Below, piece by piece: positions 53,072 to 62,623 of a DNA stretch of 64,000 nt. Location: the NCBI RefSeq assembly GCF_024171535.1, contig NZ_JALJZV010000019.1, forward strand, positions 1 to 64,000, given 5' to 3'. Position 1 is the first letter of the stretch. Every line of letters begins with the position of its first letter. This stretch comes from Flavobacterium sp. HSC-61S13. GTDB taxonomy: Bacteria > Bacteroidota > Bacteroidia > Flavobacteriales > Flavobacteriaceae. The notes beneath the pieces were generated by a model. The model made no database searches. It was not told the origin of the DNA and saw only the letters and a program-made list of their open reading frames with translations. A program made the translations under genes and the position numbers.

Positions 53072-54265
53072 TTATAGGTTTTCGGACTGTTGTATTTCAT
53101 CGAGTACCTCCAAGATGATTTGACAACCTTCTCTGATTTCGTCTTCGGAAATCGTTAACGGTGGTGTGATTCGGATTGCTTTACCGTCGAATAACAGCCA
53201 GAACAAAATTAATCCTTTATCTTGGCATTTCATAATCACTTGATTGGTAATAGCATCGCTAGCAGTCATTGGGGCGAGCATCAAGCCACGTCCACGTACT
53301 TCTACTATCAATGGATGTACGAGTAGCTCTCTAAAAAGTTTTTCCTTTTCGAGTGTTTGAGCCATGATATCCGTTTCAACCAGTTCTTGCAAAGTGGCTA
53401 AAGAAGCTGCTGCAATAACAGGATGTCCGCCAAAAGTGGTAATATGTCCAAATTTCGGATTGTCAAACAACAAATCCATATGTTGGTCATTGGCTGTAAA
53501 TGCTCCAACGGGCATGCCGCCGCCCATACCTTTTCCGAGTACTAAGATATCTGGGATCACGTTATAGTTCTGAAAGCCGAAAAGTTTTCCCGTTCTTCCA
53601 AAACCCGGTTGAATTTCATCGACGATCATTAAGGCACCGACTTCATCACAACGATTTCTCACCTTCAGTAAGAAATCGTCTTTGGGCTCTATAAAACCGG
53701 CACCACCTTGGATAGATTCCAAAATAATAGCAGCGGTTTTTGTAGTGATTTTTTGTAAATCAGCTTCGTTGTTAAACGTGATAAAGTCTACATCAGGTAA
53801 TAGTGGTCTAAAAGCGCGTTTGCGATCCTCACAACCCATAACACTCATAGAGCCCATGGTGTTGCCGTGGTAGGCATTGTGGCAAGAGATGAATTGACTT
53901 CTTCCCGTCACGCGTTTTGCCAATTTCAAAGCACCTTCTGTCGCTTCTGTTCCCGAGTTGACCAAATAGGTCTTGTTTAACTGTGCAGGTAAATGTTCTG
54001 CAAGTAGTTTACAAAAGGCTACCGCTGGATCTTGTATGTATTCTCCGTAAACCATAACGTGTGAATAGCGATCAAGTTGATCTTTAATCGCTTGATTGAC
54101 GCGTTCGGGTTGATGACCAAGTGTACAAGCAGAAACGCCTGCTACAAAGTCTAGATATTTTTTGTTATTGGTATCGTATATATAGGAACCCTTTGCATGC
54201 GAAACTTGCATGGCTAAGGGATTTGGTGATGTCTGTGCTTGGTATTTGAAAAAATCTTTTCTCAT
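53072..54265 (-). CDS. Class III aminotransferase (aspartate aminotransferase family)
   Basis: A PLP enzyme of 397 residues, like acetylornithine, ornithine or 4-aminobutyrate aminotransferases. It has NSGTEATEGALKLA (103-116), the YHGNTMGSMSVMG loop, VDEIQPGFGRTG with D216, and the PLP lysine K245 in LVLGKGMGGGMP. The start is MRKDFF at 54265. A longer frame reaching 54457 would overlap the OstA-like gene and adds basic low-complexity residues unlike any family member. It starts 11 bases after the OstA-like gene. The substrate cannot be told from sequence. Confidence 0.92.
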   Translation of the reverse strand: MRKDFFKYQAQTSPNPLAMQVSHAKGSYIYDTNNKKYLDFVAGVSACTLGHQPERVNQAIKDQLDRYSHVMVYGEYIQDPAVAFCKLLAEHLPAQLNKTYLVNSGTEATEGALKLAKRVTGRSQFISCHNAYHGNTMGSMSVMGCEDRKRAFRPLLPDVDFITFNNEADLQKITTKTAAIILESIQGGAGFIEPKDDFLLKVRNRCDEVGALMIVDEIQPGFGRTGKLFGFQNYNVIPDILVLGKGMGGGMPVGAFTANDQHMDLLFDNPKFGHITTFGGHPVIAAASLATLQELVETDIMAQTLEKEKLFRELLVHPLIVEVRGRGLMLAPMTASDAITNQVIMKCQDKGLILFWLLFDGKAIRITPPLTISEDEIREGCQIILEVLDEIQQSENL

Positions 54266-54276
54266 GGTCGGCAGTA

Positions 54277-55917
54277 TTATTTTTTGGTGTTTTTCTTTTC
54301 TTGTTTCGTTTTGCCCAAAGTTTCGGTTTGAACTTCCATCGGAACTTCTGCCTCTTTTTGTTGGGTGATGCTCTCTTTTTGAATTTTTAAGTCTAAAGCG
54401 AGTTCTGATTCGGGAAATATTTGATCGAGACTTCGTATTCGTTCTTCTCCGCGCCAATTGAAATCTCGTAGTTTACGCGCATTTTCGGGCAGGTCCGCTT
54501 CGGGATAAATTTCGCTTTTCGGTTCGACAAACAGGGTAGCGGTCTGTATTTTATTCTCTTCTAATTCTAAATTGATTTGGCTGCAAACCCCTTTATTGAT
54601 TCCGATAAACTCATCTTTATCGTTATACATATAATAAATGATTTCGGCATTTTTGATCAGATCAATTTCATACATTTTATTGTCTCGAAACTTACCGTAG
54701 AGATTTTGTCCCTTGACCTGATTAAAACCCGTGCCCAAAGTATCTTGTTGTATGACAAATGCATCGACTAAGACCTTGAGCGAGTCCAACTGCTCGGTGA
54801 CGGGATTGTTGATCAAGTGAATCAATTTACCGCTTAATTGACTGTCTCCATTCCAAACAACGGGTTTGCCAATCATTTGCGTGAGTCCAATTTTCTGACT
54901 GTAATGCAAAGAATCACTCTTTCCACTCATATCTGTTTTAAAAATTCGGGCATCATTAAAACCACGTATGATCCGCGCTTCCGGTTTTCCTGTAACCAAG
55001 ATACGTTTGGCGTGTATATAAACCGAATCATTCTCTGTAACTGTAGTTATTAAAGCTTTTTTAGTAACAAACATCGAATCTTGTGCTCTATAAACTTCGG
55101 CATAGTGTCCGCGTATAATCATTTTATTGATCGTATCGGTTATTTTGACGTTGTTGGTAGCTGAAGAAAAATCGCGTTTTTTGTCATAATACATCGAATC
55201 GCCTTCGATGCGACGGTTGTCGTAAAGGATATGTGATTTCTTGATTAGCTTTCCAATATCTTGTTTGACATCATAAAAGCCGTTTTCTGTATAGATATAA
55301 TTGTCTTTGCTCGTAATTGTTGAAGGTCCAAAAACATAAGAATGCTGAGGAACTTCGTAATAGTCTAAGTGATTTGATTTAACAACTGTTCCCTGATCAG
55401 TAGTAATGGTTACTGCATTGAAAAATTGAAACTTCTTGTCGTTTACAAAATATTTTCCTGCGTTACTGGTCAATAAGTTTCCCTCGTTGGTGATTTTTCC
55501 AAATGAATTGTAATAAACGATGTTTTGGTTTCGATCAAAGTGTAGGGTATCGGTTTCCAACATGGAGTTTGGCGAACGCATGATGACGTCTCCATTGGCA
55601 TAAGCGAAGCCATTCATACCGTTGTATTCGGCATAGCGGCTGTTCATGTGGATGGTATCACCTTGGTTCATGATTACATTACCAAAGAGTTTGATGTAGT
55701 TTTCCTTCTCGAAATAATAGGCCTTATTGCAAGTGATTAATACCCCATCGTGTTCTGCATTAATGTTTCCAGTTAATATAACCGCATTGGGAATTTCCGC
55801 TTGGTTGATATCGCTGTAATCAGCATGATTAATGATGATATTTTTTTTGTTTTGTGCAGTTACAACGAAGGTGAAAAGAAGAAAAGAATATAGAAAAAAT
55901 AATGGTATTGTTTTCAA
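54277..55917 (-). CDS. OstA/LptA-like exported protein
   Basis: A 546-residue protein with a signal peptide (1-21, ending VTAQ). Many short beta-rich repeats of the OstA type follow, for example NAVILTGNINAEHDGVLITC (about 44-63), KLFGNVIMNQGDTIHMNSRY and FAYANGDVIMRSP. This is the jellyroll fold that LptA and LptD use to carry lipopolysaccharide across the periplasm. It is much longer than E. coli LptA, which is normal for Bacteroidota OstA-like proteins. The C-terminal 60 residues are charged and probably disordered. It begins a run of minus-strand genes leading to the aminotransferase and TPR genes. The envelope role is inferred from the fold. Confidence 0.85.
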   Translation of the reverse strand: MKTIPLFFLYSFLLFTFVVTAQNKKNIIINHADYSDINQAEIPNAVILTGNINAEHDGVLITCNKAYYFEKENYIKLFGNVIMNQGDTIHMNSRYAEYNGMNGFAYANGDVIMRSPNSMLETDTLHFDRNQNIVYYNSFGKITNEGNLLTSNAGKYFVNDKKFQFFNAVTITTDQGTVVKSNHLDYYEVPQHSYVFGPSTITSKDNYIYTENGFYDVKQDIGKLIKKSHILYDNRRIEGDSMYYDKKRDFSSATNNVKITDTINKMIIRGHYAEVYRAQDSMFVTKKALITTVTENDSVYIHAKRILVTGKPEARIIRGFNDARIFKTDMSGKSDSLHYSQKIGLTQMIGKPVVWNGDSQLSGKLIHLINNPVTEQLDSLKVLVDAFVIQQDTLGTGFNQVKGQNLYGKFRDNKMYEIDLIKNAEIIYYMYNDKDEFIGINKGVCSQINLELEENKIQTATLFVEPKSEIYPEADLPENARKLRDFNWRGEERIRSLDQIFPESELALDLKIQKESITQQKEAEVPMEVQTETLGKTKQEKKNTKK

Positions 55918-55988
55918 ATCTAGAATTTTTGTTCAAATTTAAAGAAAAAAAGTTCAGAAAAATTTAATTGGGAATTATTTATAAACAA

Positions 55989-56014
55989 AAAACACTTTCC
56001 GAAGAAAGTGTTTT
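55989..56014 (-). terminator. Terminator of purA
   Basis: AAAACACTTTC, CGAA and GAAAGTGTTTT form an 11-bp stem, with T following on the minus strand, 8 bases after the purA stop. Confidence 0.9.
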
Positions 56015-56021
56015 GAGTTAA

Positions 56022-57293
56022 TTATTTTAGAATAGTTTGTTTTCGGTCTGGACCAACAGATATGATCTTGATCGGAACTCCAACTTCACTTTCGATAAAT
56101 TCGATATATTCCTTGAATTCTGCAGGAAATTGATCGTACTCAGTCATTTGAGTTAGATCGGCTTTCCATCCTTTTTTCTCTACGAAAACAGGGGTTACAT
56201 TTTCAGGTTCGATATTGTAAGGTAAATGTTTGATTACTTTTCCTTGGTATTCGTAAGCCGTACAAATTTGTAGGGTTTCAAAACCGGAAAGTACATCGCC
56301 TTTCATCATATATAGTTCAGTAACACCATTTACTTGAACAGCGTATTTCAATACAACTAAATCCAACCAACCACAACGTCTAGCACGACCGGTAACGGAT
56401 CCGAATTCTTTTCCGATACTGGCCATTTTCGCTCCAGTTTCATCGTTTAATTCAGTAGGGAATGGACCACTACCAACACGCGTTGTATATGCTTTGAAAA
56501 TACCAAAAACTTTTTGTACTTTATTAGGAGGAACTCCTAGTCCTGTACAAGCACCAGCAGCAGTAGTATTGGAGGAAGTAACGAATGGATATGTTCCAAA
56601 ATCGATATCCAACATAGAACCTTGCGCCCCTTCTGCTAAAATTGATTTACCGTCTTTTATCGCGTTGTTGATATACTCTTCACTATCGATAAATGTAAGT
56701 TTTTTCAATTGCTCAATAGCTGTGAAAAATTCTTCTTCTAATTCCGCTAGGTTATATTGTAAATCTACATCGTGAAAGGTAATCATCGATTTGTGTTTTT
56801 CCGCTAAAGCCGTATAACGCTCTTTGAAATCCGCCAATTCAATATCACCAACACGCAGTCCATTTCTTCCGGTTTTGTCCATATAAGTTGGACCAATACC
56901 CTTTAGTGTAGAACCGATTTTCGCTTTTCCTTTAGATGCTTCTGATGCAGCGTCTAACAAGCGGTGTGTAGGTAAAATTAAATGCGCCTTTCTAGAGATT
57001 AGCAATCTTGAATAGATGTCGATGTTGAATTTCTCCAAATCGGCAATTTCTTTGATGAAAACCACAGGATCGATAACGACTCCGTTTCCAATAATATTGA
57101 TGGAGTTTTTGTGAAAAATTCCAGATGGAATCGTTCTTAGTACGTGTTTTATTCCGTCAAATTCTAAGGTGTGCCCAGCATTAGGACCTCCTTGAAAGCG
57201 AGCAATGATGTCGTATTTAGAAGTCAGAACGTCTACAATTTTTCCTTTTCCTTCATCGCCCCATTGCAGGCCAAGTAGTAAATCTACTGTCAT
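56022..57293 (-). CDS. purA: Adenylosuccinate synthetase
   Basis: First step from IMP to AMP: joins IMP and aspartate using GTP. The 423-residue protein has the N-terminal P-loop-like QWGDEGKGKIVD (GDEGKGK at 12-18), GPNAGHTL with the catalytic histidine, ILAEGAQGSMLDIDFGTYPF (about 219-238) and VTGRARRCGWLD (about 303-314) for nucleotide binding. It follows the Fur-family gene by 33 bases and ends in its own terminator. Confidence 0.98.
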   Translation of the reverse strand: MTVDLLLGLQWGDEGKGKIVDVLTSKYDIIARFQGGPNAGHTLEFDGIKHVLRTIPSGIFHKNSINIIGNGVVIDPVVFIKEIADLEKFNIDIYSRLLISRKAHLILPTHRLLDAASEASKGKAKIGSTLKGIGPTYMDKTGRNGLRVGDIELADFKERYTALAEKHKSMITFHDVDLQYNLAELEEEFFTAIEQLKKLTFIDSEEYINNAIKDGKSILAEGAQGSMLDIDFGTYPFVTSSNTTAAGACTGLGVPPNKVQKVFGIFKAYTTRVGSGPFPTELNDETGAKMASIGKEFGSVTGRARRCGWLDLVVLKYAVQVNGVTELYMMKGDVLSGFETLQICTAYEYQGKVIKHLPYNIEPENVTPVFVEKKGWKADLTQMTEYDQFPAEFKEYIEFIESEVGVPIKIISVGPDRKQTILK

Positions 57294-57326
57294 TATTATG
57301 TGTGTTGTTTAGATTAGTGGTCTTGA

Positions 57327-57776
57327 CTATTTTTCGGTCGGTTTATTTCTAGTTCCGTAGAAATAAAGAGAATGTGAATTGATTTCAACATCAAAAATTT
57401 CTTCGATCGTCTGTTTGATCGTTTGAATTCGTGGATCACAAAATTCAATAACTTCTCCAGTGTCGGTTAAGATGATATGATCGTGTTGTTTATCAAAATA
57501 GGATTTTTCGTAATGGGCTTGGTTTTGACCAAATTGATGACGGCGTACCAAACCACATTCCAATAAAAGCTCAATAGTATTGTATAGTGTTGCTCTACTA
57601 ACACGATAGTTCTTGTTCTTCATTTTAATGTATAAAGATTCGATGTCGAAGTGCTCTTCGCTATCGTAAATCTCTTGTAAAATGGCGTAGCGTTCCGGTG
57701 TTTTTCGATGCCCTCTTTCTTCTAAATACTTTGTAAAAACAGTTTTTACAATTTCTTGACTTTTACTTGTTTCCAT
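57327..57776 (-). CDS. fur: Fur-family transcriptional regulator without the CxxC zinc site
   Basis: A 149-residue metal-dependent repressor. The winged-helix DNA-binding domain covers about 10-85 (RGHRKTPERYAILQEIY, YRVSRATLYNTIELLLECGL); the dimerisation domain has QHDHIILTDTGEVIEFCDP (about 98-116). The CxxC usually found after HDHI is ITDT-like here (ILTDTG), so the structural zinc pair is missing; the histidine-rich metal site remains. The ATG at 57776 is used because an upstream ATG (57800) lies inside the -7 element. It precedes purA by 33 bases. The metal sensed (iron, manganese, zinc or peroxide) is not determined. Confidence 0.92.
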   Translation of the reverse strand: METSKSQEIVKTVFTKYLEERGHRKTPERYAILQEIYDSEEHFDIESLYIKMKNKNYRVSRATLYNTIELLLECGLVRRHQFGQNQAHYEKSYFDKQHDHIILTDTGEVIEFCDPRIQTIKQTIEEIFDVEINSHSLYFYGTRNKPTEK

Positions 57777-57797
57777 TGGAATATTAAATATCAATTG

Positions 57798-57828
57798 CAA
57801 AGATAAGGCTATTTTTTTTGTTATGAAA
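57798..57828 (-). promoter_or_regulatory. Promoter of the Fur-family gene
   Basis: On the minus strand TATCTTTG (57805-57798) is an exact -7 element, with TTT instead of TTG 20 bases upstream (57828-57826). Transcription would begin close to 57790, supporting the 57776 start. Confidence 0.6.
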
Positions 57829-57886
57829 TGTAATAGCCGAACCTTTTTTATAATTATGCATATTTAACTAGCGCGTTCGCGTACAG

Positions 57887-60103
57887 TTAATTGGAATATA
57901 TTCGTGTGACCTTATCAACGCCCTCGATCTTTTTAATATTGATCATTAATTTTTTCAACAAGGCGTTGTTCGGAACCGTAATGGTGATTTGACCGTTGAA
58001 AATACCTGCATTTTCACTCAGTGAAATACTCTTAATATTGACGGTCATATTGTTGGATATGACTCTGGTGATTTCACCGGTTAATCCAATAGAATCTAAA
58101 CCGGTTATTTTAATTGTAGCCTCAAAATTTTCTTTTGAAGAATCAATCCATTGTGCATTGATAATCCTGTAGGCATAATTTGATTGTAAACTAATCGCAT
58201 TGGGACAATCTTTACGGTGCACTTTGATACCTTCGTTAATCGTTACAAATCCAAATACATCATCGCCGGGAATGGGATTACAACAACTGGCTAACTTATA
58301 ATCCAGTTTCTCATTGTCCTTACCAAAAACGATCAAATCCAATTGAGACGCATCTTTGTTGGTTATAATCTCCGGAGTAGTGCTGGGTTGACGTTTGATC
58401 GTTTTCTTAAAGAAATTGATTAACGTATTGTTCTTTAAGGCGGCAAAATCTTTGAGTTGCTGATTCTCGATAATTCCTACACCAACGCGGTAGAACAAAT
58501 CTAAGCTGGTCTTAAGCTTGAAATAATTTACCATTTCATTGATGGTTTTCTCATCCAAGGTGATCTTTAAATGGCGCAATTTACGAAGCAAGATTTCTTT
58601 TCCGTCTTCAGCGATCTTTTTGGTATTTTCGTTGAGTACGTTTCTGATTTTATTTTTAGCTCGTGATGTCGTAACATAATCCAACCAATGTATACTTGGT
58701 TTCTGATGTTCAGAAGTCATGATTTCGACCTGATCTCCGCTGTTTAATACATGATTTAAAGGCACCAAACGACCATTGACACGCGTGCCTCTGGTGTGGA
58801 TTCCTATTTCGGAGTGAATGCTAAAAGCGAAGTCCAATGCAGTAGCCCCTTTTGGCAGTGATTTGATTTCTCCCTTAGGTGTGAAAATATAGATCTCTTT
58901 GGAGTATAAGTTCAGTTTAAAATCTTCGACAAAATCAACGGCATTGCTTTCGGCATTTTCCAAAGCTTCTTTGAGTTGATTGAGCCAAATATCTAAACTA
59001 TTCTCTTCGGTAACTCCTTGTTTGTATTTATAATGTGCAGCATAGCCTTTTTCAGCGATTTCATCCATGCGTTCGCTGCGAATCTGAATTTCGACCCAAC
59101 GACCCTTAGGTCCCATAACGGTGATGTGTAGGGCTTCATAACCGGTCGATTTTGGCGAGGATATCCAGTCTCTCAAACGACTCGGACTCGGCCTGTAGTG
59201 ATCCGTTACGATCGAATAGATTTTCCAAGCCAGAAATTTTTCTTCATTGGGCTTGGATTTGTAGATGATTCGCAAAGCAAATTTATCGTAAACCTCGTCG
59301 AAAGTAACGTTCTGAACCTTCATTTTTCGACGTATGGAATAGATCGATTTTGGGCGGCCTTTCATCGTGTATTCAATATTCTCGGCGTCCAAGGATTCTT
59401 TAAGAACGTCGGAGATCGAATTCATATAGGCTTCCTGTTCTTCCTTGGTATCTCTAATTCTGCTTACTATATCTTGATAAACAGCGGGTTCTGTATACTT
59501 TAATCCCAAATCTTCTAGTTTGGTTTTAATGTTAAACAAACCCAATCTATGTGCAAGTGGCGCATAGATATACAGGGTTTCGGAAGCGATTTTGGCTTGT
59601 TTGTATTCCGCCATGCTCTCCATGGTTTGCATATTGTGCAAACGGTCTGCGATTTTAATTAGTATTACACGTACATCGTCATTGAGTGTCAACAACATTT
59701 TGCGGTAGTTTTCCGCTTGCATCGATATATGAGAATCCGGTTCTAAAAGAGCCATCTTCGTCAATCCCTCAACAATTTTAGCTACTTTGGGGTTAAACCA
59801 TTCTTCAATTTGTTCTACCGTGATATCCGTGTCTTCAACTACATCATGCATCAACGCTGCGGCAATAGATGTAGCACCCAGTCCGATCTCTGAAGCGACA
59901 ATTTTGGCTACGGCAATCGGATGGAAAATATAGGCTTCTCCGGATTTTCTACGTTGGTTTTTATGTGCTTCAACGGCTACATCAAATGCCTTACGTATCA
60001 TTTTTTTGTCATCGTCTGATAAGGTTTGGTAACTTATTCTAAGTAATTCCTTATACTCTTGAGCGATGGCTTTATTTTCTTTTTCAATTTCTATTTCGGT
60101 CAT
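57887..60103 (-). CDS. RelA/SpoT-family (p)ppGpp synthetase/hydrolase
   Basis: A 738-residue long RSH enzyme that makes and breaks the stringent-response alarmone. The HD hydrolase domain (about 45-190) has HPIAVAKIVASE and ALMHDVVEDTD, with the DRLHNMQTM motif. The synthetase domain (about 235-375) has KGRPKSIYSIRRKM and the region PSRLRDWISSPKSTGYEALH, where the usual RFKD is RLRD. TGS (about 400-460), helical and C-terminal ACT domains (about 660-738, ITGLDSIGLTGEITRVI) follow. With both catalytic regions intact it should be bifunctional, though the balance cannot be read from sequence. A likely promoter lies at 60125-60155. Confidence 0.96.
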   Translation of the reverse strand: MTEIEIEKENKAIAQEYKELLRISYQTLSDDDKKMIRKAFDVAVEAHKNQRRKSGEAYIFHPIAVAKIVASEIGLGATSIAAALMHDVVEDTDITVEQIEEWFNPKVAKIVEGLTKMALLEPDSHISMQAENYRKMLLTLNDDVRVILIKIADRLHNMQTMESMAEYKQAKIASETLYIYAPLAHRLGLFNIKTKLEDLGLKYTEPAVYQDIVSRIRDTKEEQEAYMNSISDVLKESLDAENIEYTMKGRPKSIYSIRRKMKVQNVTFDEVYDKFALRIIYKSKPNEEKFLAWKIYSIVTDHYRPSPSRLRDWISSPKSTGYEALHITVMGPKGRWVEIQIRSERMDEIAEKGYAAHYKYKQGVTEENSLDIWLNQLKEALENAESNAVDFVEDFKLNLYSKEIYIFTPKGEIKSLPKGATALDFAFSIHSEIGIHTRGTRVNGRLVPLNHVLNSGDQVEIMTSEHQKPSIHWLDYVTTSRAKNKIRNVLNENTKKIAEDGKEILLRKLRHLKITLDEKTINEMVNYFKLKTSLDLFYRVGVGIIENQQLKDFAALKNNTLINFFKKTIKRQPSTTPEIITNKDASQLDLIVFGKDNEKLDYKLASCCNPIPGDDVFGFVTINEGIKVHRKDCPNAISLQSNYAYRIINAQWIDSSKENFEATIKITGLDSIGLTGEITRVISNNMTVNIKSISLSENAGIFNGQITITVPNNALLKKLMINIKKIEGVDKVTRIYSN

Positions 60104-60124
60104 ATATGTTGCTATTGAACATTC

Positions 60125-60155
60125 TAAATTTAAAGGAAAAATTTTAAATTAACAA
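60125..60155 (-). promoter_or_regulatory. Promoter of the RelA/SpoT gene
   Basis: TTG (60155-60153), a 20-base spacer and TAAATTTA (60132-60125) on the minus strand; one base differs from the TAnnTTTG element. Confidence 0.6.
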
Positions 60156-60190
60156 GTTTTATGTCGGGTATTCTGAGGCTTATACACAAC

Positions 60191-60226
60191 AAAAAAACTC
60201 CTCGTAATAGAGGAGTTGATTTTTTA
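60191..60226 (-). terminator. Terminator of the outer-membrane barrel gene
   Basis: AACTCCTC, GTAATA and GAGGAGTT form an 8-bp stem; on the minus strand 7 T follow. It lies 15 bases after the stop codon. Confidence 0.88.
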
Positions 60227-60240
60227 TTGTTGTAGCGATT

Positions 60241-60918
60241 TTAGAACATATAAAATACACCAGCAGCTGCTTGCATATTACTACCTGGACCGTCATTCAA
60301 ATTCTTTTTACCCAATATTTCTAGGTTGATACCAAATCTACTCAATCGGCTATCACGCATATATCTGTAATCTCTTAGGGTAGCAATATCGGCAAACCAA
60401 AAATTAATACCTCCACCGTAGTTAAACATCGCATTGTTTGTACCGTCTAATTGTAAAAAACCAGCACCAACCGCGATATAAGGATCTACGATAGGAATGT
60501 TTAATAAACCACCAATACTGTATTTTAAGGTACCATCAATAGCGAGTACATTCAAATCATCATTGGCAAATAAATCGTGTGCAGAAGTTACTGCTTTTCC
60601 CTTTTCGATTTTATTCATCGCAACGGCCAATTCGGCACTAAGATGGTTTACTATATTCGTTTCAATAGCAACTCGAGAAGGAAAGGCTAACATGTTCCAA
60701 TTCTCTGTATTGGTCGCATCATCTTTGTCGAAGCCGAAGTCCATAATGTTCATCTGCATGGATACCTTCCATTTATAGTCGTTTACGAAACGTTTTTCTT
60801 TGAAAGTCTGTGCCTGCGAAGTGATACTAAATGAAAAGACTAAAGCAGCAAATGTTAATTTTAATTTTGAAAACGTTTTTTGCTTAGAGCAAATGGATTT
60901 AAAGCAATTCATATTCAT
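60241..60918 (-). CDS. Small outer-membrane beta-barrel protein
   Basis: A 225-residue exported protein. A long N-terminus (1-37) has a basic start and a hydrophobic core LTFAALVFSFSITSQAQ as signal peptide. Alternating strands follow (HLSAELAVAMNKIEKG, LKYSIGGLLNIPIVDPYIAV, FNYGGGINFWFADIA) and the chain ends in FYMF, the aromatic C-terminus typical of barrels. It resembles the OmpA-type or outer-membrane-beta-barrel (OMP_b-brl) families without an OmpA peptidoglycan domain. The function is unknown. A start at the second Met (residue 3) is also possible. Confidence 0.78.
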   Translation of the reverse strand: MNMNCFKSICSKQKTFSKLKLTFAALVFSFSITSQAQTFKEKRFVNDYKWKVSMQMNIMDFGFDKDDATNTENWNMLAFPSRVAIETNIVNHLSAELAVAMNKIEKGKAVTSAHDLFANDDLNVLAIDGTLKYSIGGLLNIPIVDPYIAVGAGFLQLDGTNNAMFNYGGGINFWFADIATLRDYRYMRDSRLSRFGINLEILGKKNLNDGPGSNMQAAAGVFYMF

Positions 60919-61066
60919 TTGTTTAGTTGTTGTTGGATTGTGGCTTTGTTTTTTTATTGATTGTTAAAAAAAACTAAAAACACCCAAATTTAGATTAAAA
61001 AATTAATTTAGCAAATTAATACGTCTTTTTTTGATTAATATTTATTTCAATATAGCAACTGCAGTG

Positions 61067-62611
61067 TTAAGAAGTTGGTATAAAATGCAAATCATGGAAA
61101 TCATAACTAAAGTCTGTTAAAGGAGATATCGCCTCCATTTCAAAGAATTCAATCTTATTATCCTGAACTTTTATTTTTATAAAGGCATCAGCATTAAAGG
61201 ATTGGTTGTCCCATCTTACGGTATACACATCATCCTTATAAAAATGGATCTCTCCCTGGAGTTCTGGAGATCGTTTGGATGCGAATATAATTTTATTTTT
61301 TTCCTTATAAATATTCACTTCTCCCAACCATGCATCGCGGTATTTGCCGATTAATGCCTCCAATGCTTTAACGGAATTAGATGATTTTTTATTGTTGTTT
61401 ACCGTGGTCCACACTTCATCAACGATCAGTGCGGCTTCATTATTATTTTGAGCAACGCGATTTTGGTAGTGGGCTACAAAATCCTGGTAGGGTAGGGCTA
61501 AGTAGTGATTTTTGATGGTATTGGTAATCGACTGAAAAGCCGCTCCTGACTGTTGGTTGGTCAATACAATTATACCTAAATTTTGTTGGGGTAATAAGGT
61601 TATTTGCGTAACAATTCCCTCCAAACCACCGGTATGAGAAACCTGTAAAGAACCGGCCACATCGGCTAATTGCCATCCTAATCCATAGGCTGAAAATAAG
61701 GTATTGTAAGGAGGAGTTGTTTGGGTTGAAATCCAAGTTTGTGGTGTCCACATCTCGCGCTGAACCCCTGCGCTAAATACCTTGATATCATTCCAGCTTC
61801 CGTGATTTAACTGCAATTGAACCCATTTGGACAAATCGTTAATGTTGGAATAGATACCTCCGGCAGCATCGAGTATCGTGTTGGTATACCTCGGGATAAC
61901 GGTTAGTTTGCCGTCTATGGGAACATGAGGAACGATAACATTCGTTTTATCTGTCAAACGGTTCCAGTTTCCCGCACTAGCGGTCATGCCGATGGGTTTC
62001 ATAATTTCAGTTTCTACAAAACTTGCCCAGCTCATACCGCTGACGCGCTCCAAAACAATTCCGGCGATGATGTACAAAAGATTGTCGTAATCGTATTGCG
62101 CTCTAAAACCCGATACCGGTTTTAAATATTGTATGTTATTGATAATATCTTGTGGCGTAAAATCATGTCCATCGGGCCAAATCATCAAGTCTCCAGCACC
62201 CAATCCAAGACCACTACGGTGGGTAAGTAAATCTCGAATAGTGAATTCTTGTGTGACATAATCGTTATACATCTTAAATTCCGGAATGTATTTGACGACT
62301 TTGTCATCCCATTCGATTTTGTTTTGGTCTACTAGAATAGCGAGGGCTGCTGCTGTAAAGGCTTTACTGTTGGATGCAATGCCAAAAAGCGTGTTTTCAT
62401 CTACGGTATTTTTTGAATCTATCGAGCGAACTCCATAGCCTTTGGAATGAATAATTTTACCATCTTTAATCACCGCGACAGCAATTCCAGGAACGTTAAA
62501 TGCCTTCATAGCACTCTGGGTTACTCGATCAATTTGACTGTTTATTTCGGCAGTCTGACACCACATATTCAGTGTCCATAAGCTTAGAGCTACTATTAAA
62601 GTATTTTTCAT
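61067..62611 (-). CDS. Exported serine hydrolase of the beta-lactamase/DD-peptidase (class C) fold
   Basis: A 514-residue enzyme with a signal peptide (1-19, ending MWCQ). The penicillin-binding-type catalytic residues are S80 and K83 in the SxxK motif (SNSK), a Y-x-N motif in the YDYDNLLYIIAG segment (about 172), and HTG in SHTGGLEG (about 318), the position of KTG. About 100 extra residues (about 400-514) form a C-terminal DUF3471-like domain (KYRDAWLGEVNIYKEKNKII). It may act on a peptide, ester or D-amino-acid substrate; beta-lactamase activity is not implied. It starts 12 bases after the trmH-type gene, so it is in the same operon. Confidence 0.9.
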   Translation of the reverse strand: MKNTLIVALSLWTLNMWCQTAEINSQIDRVTQSAMKAFNVPGIAVAVIKDGKIIHSKGYGVRSIDSKNTVDENTLFGIASNSKAFTAAALAILVDQNKIEWDDKVVKYIPEFKMYNDYVTQEFTIRDLLTHRSGLGLGAGDLMIWPDGHDFTPQDIINNIQYLKPVSGFRAQYDYDNLLYIIAGIVLERVSGMSWASFVETEIMKPIGMTASAGNWNRLTDKTNVIVPHVPIDGKLTVIPRYTNTILDAAGGIYSNINDLSKWVQLQLNHGSWNDIKVFSAGVQREMWTPQTWISTQTTPPYNTLFSAYGLGWQLADVAGSLQVSHTGGLEGIVTQITLLPQQNLGIIVLTNQQSGAAFQSITNTIKNHYLALPYQDFVAHYQNRVAQNNNEAALIVDEVWTTVNNNKKSSNSVKALEALIGKYRDAWLGEVNIYKEKNKIIFASKRSPELQGEIHFYKDDVYTVRWDNQSFNADAFIKIKVQDNKIEFFEMEAISPLTDFSYDFHDLHFIPTS

Positions 62612-62623
62612 TTACTAAAAGAA

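Noticed and set aside
53500..54457. Upstream extension of the class III aminotransferase to 54457
   Set aside because: The extra 64 residues overlap the OstA-like gene in another frame and are basic low-complexity; the conserved start is MRKDFF at 54265.
61067..62611. Antibiotic-resistance beta-lactamase
   Set aside because: It has the class C fold motifs, but also an extra C-terminal domain and the HTG variant common to general serine hydrolases; sequence alone does not support resistance.
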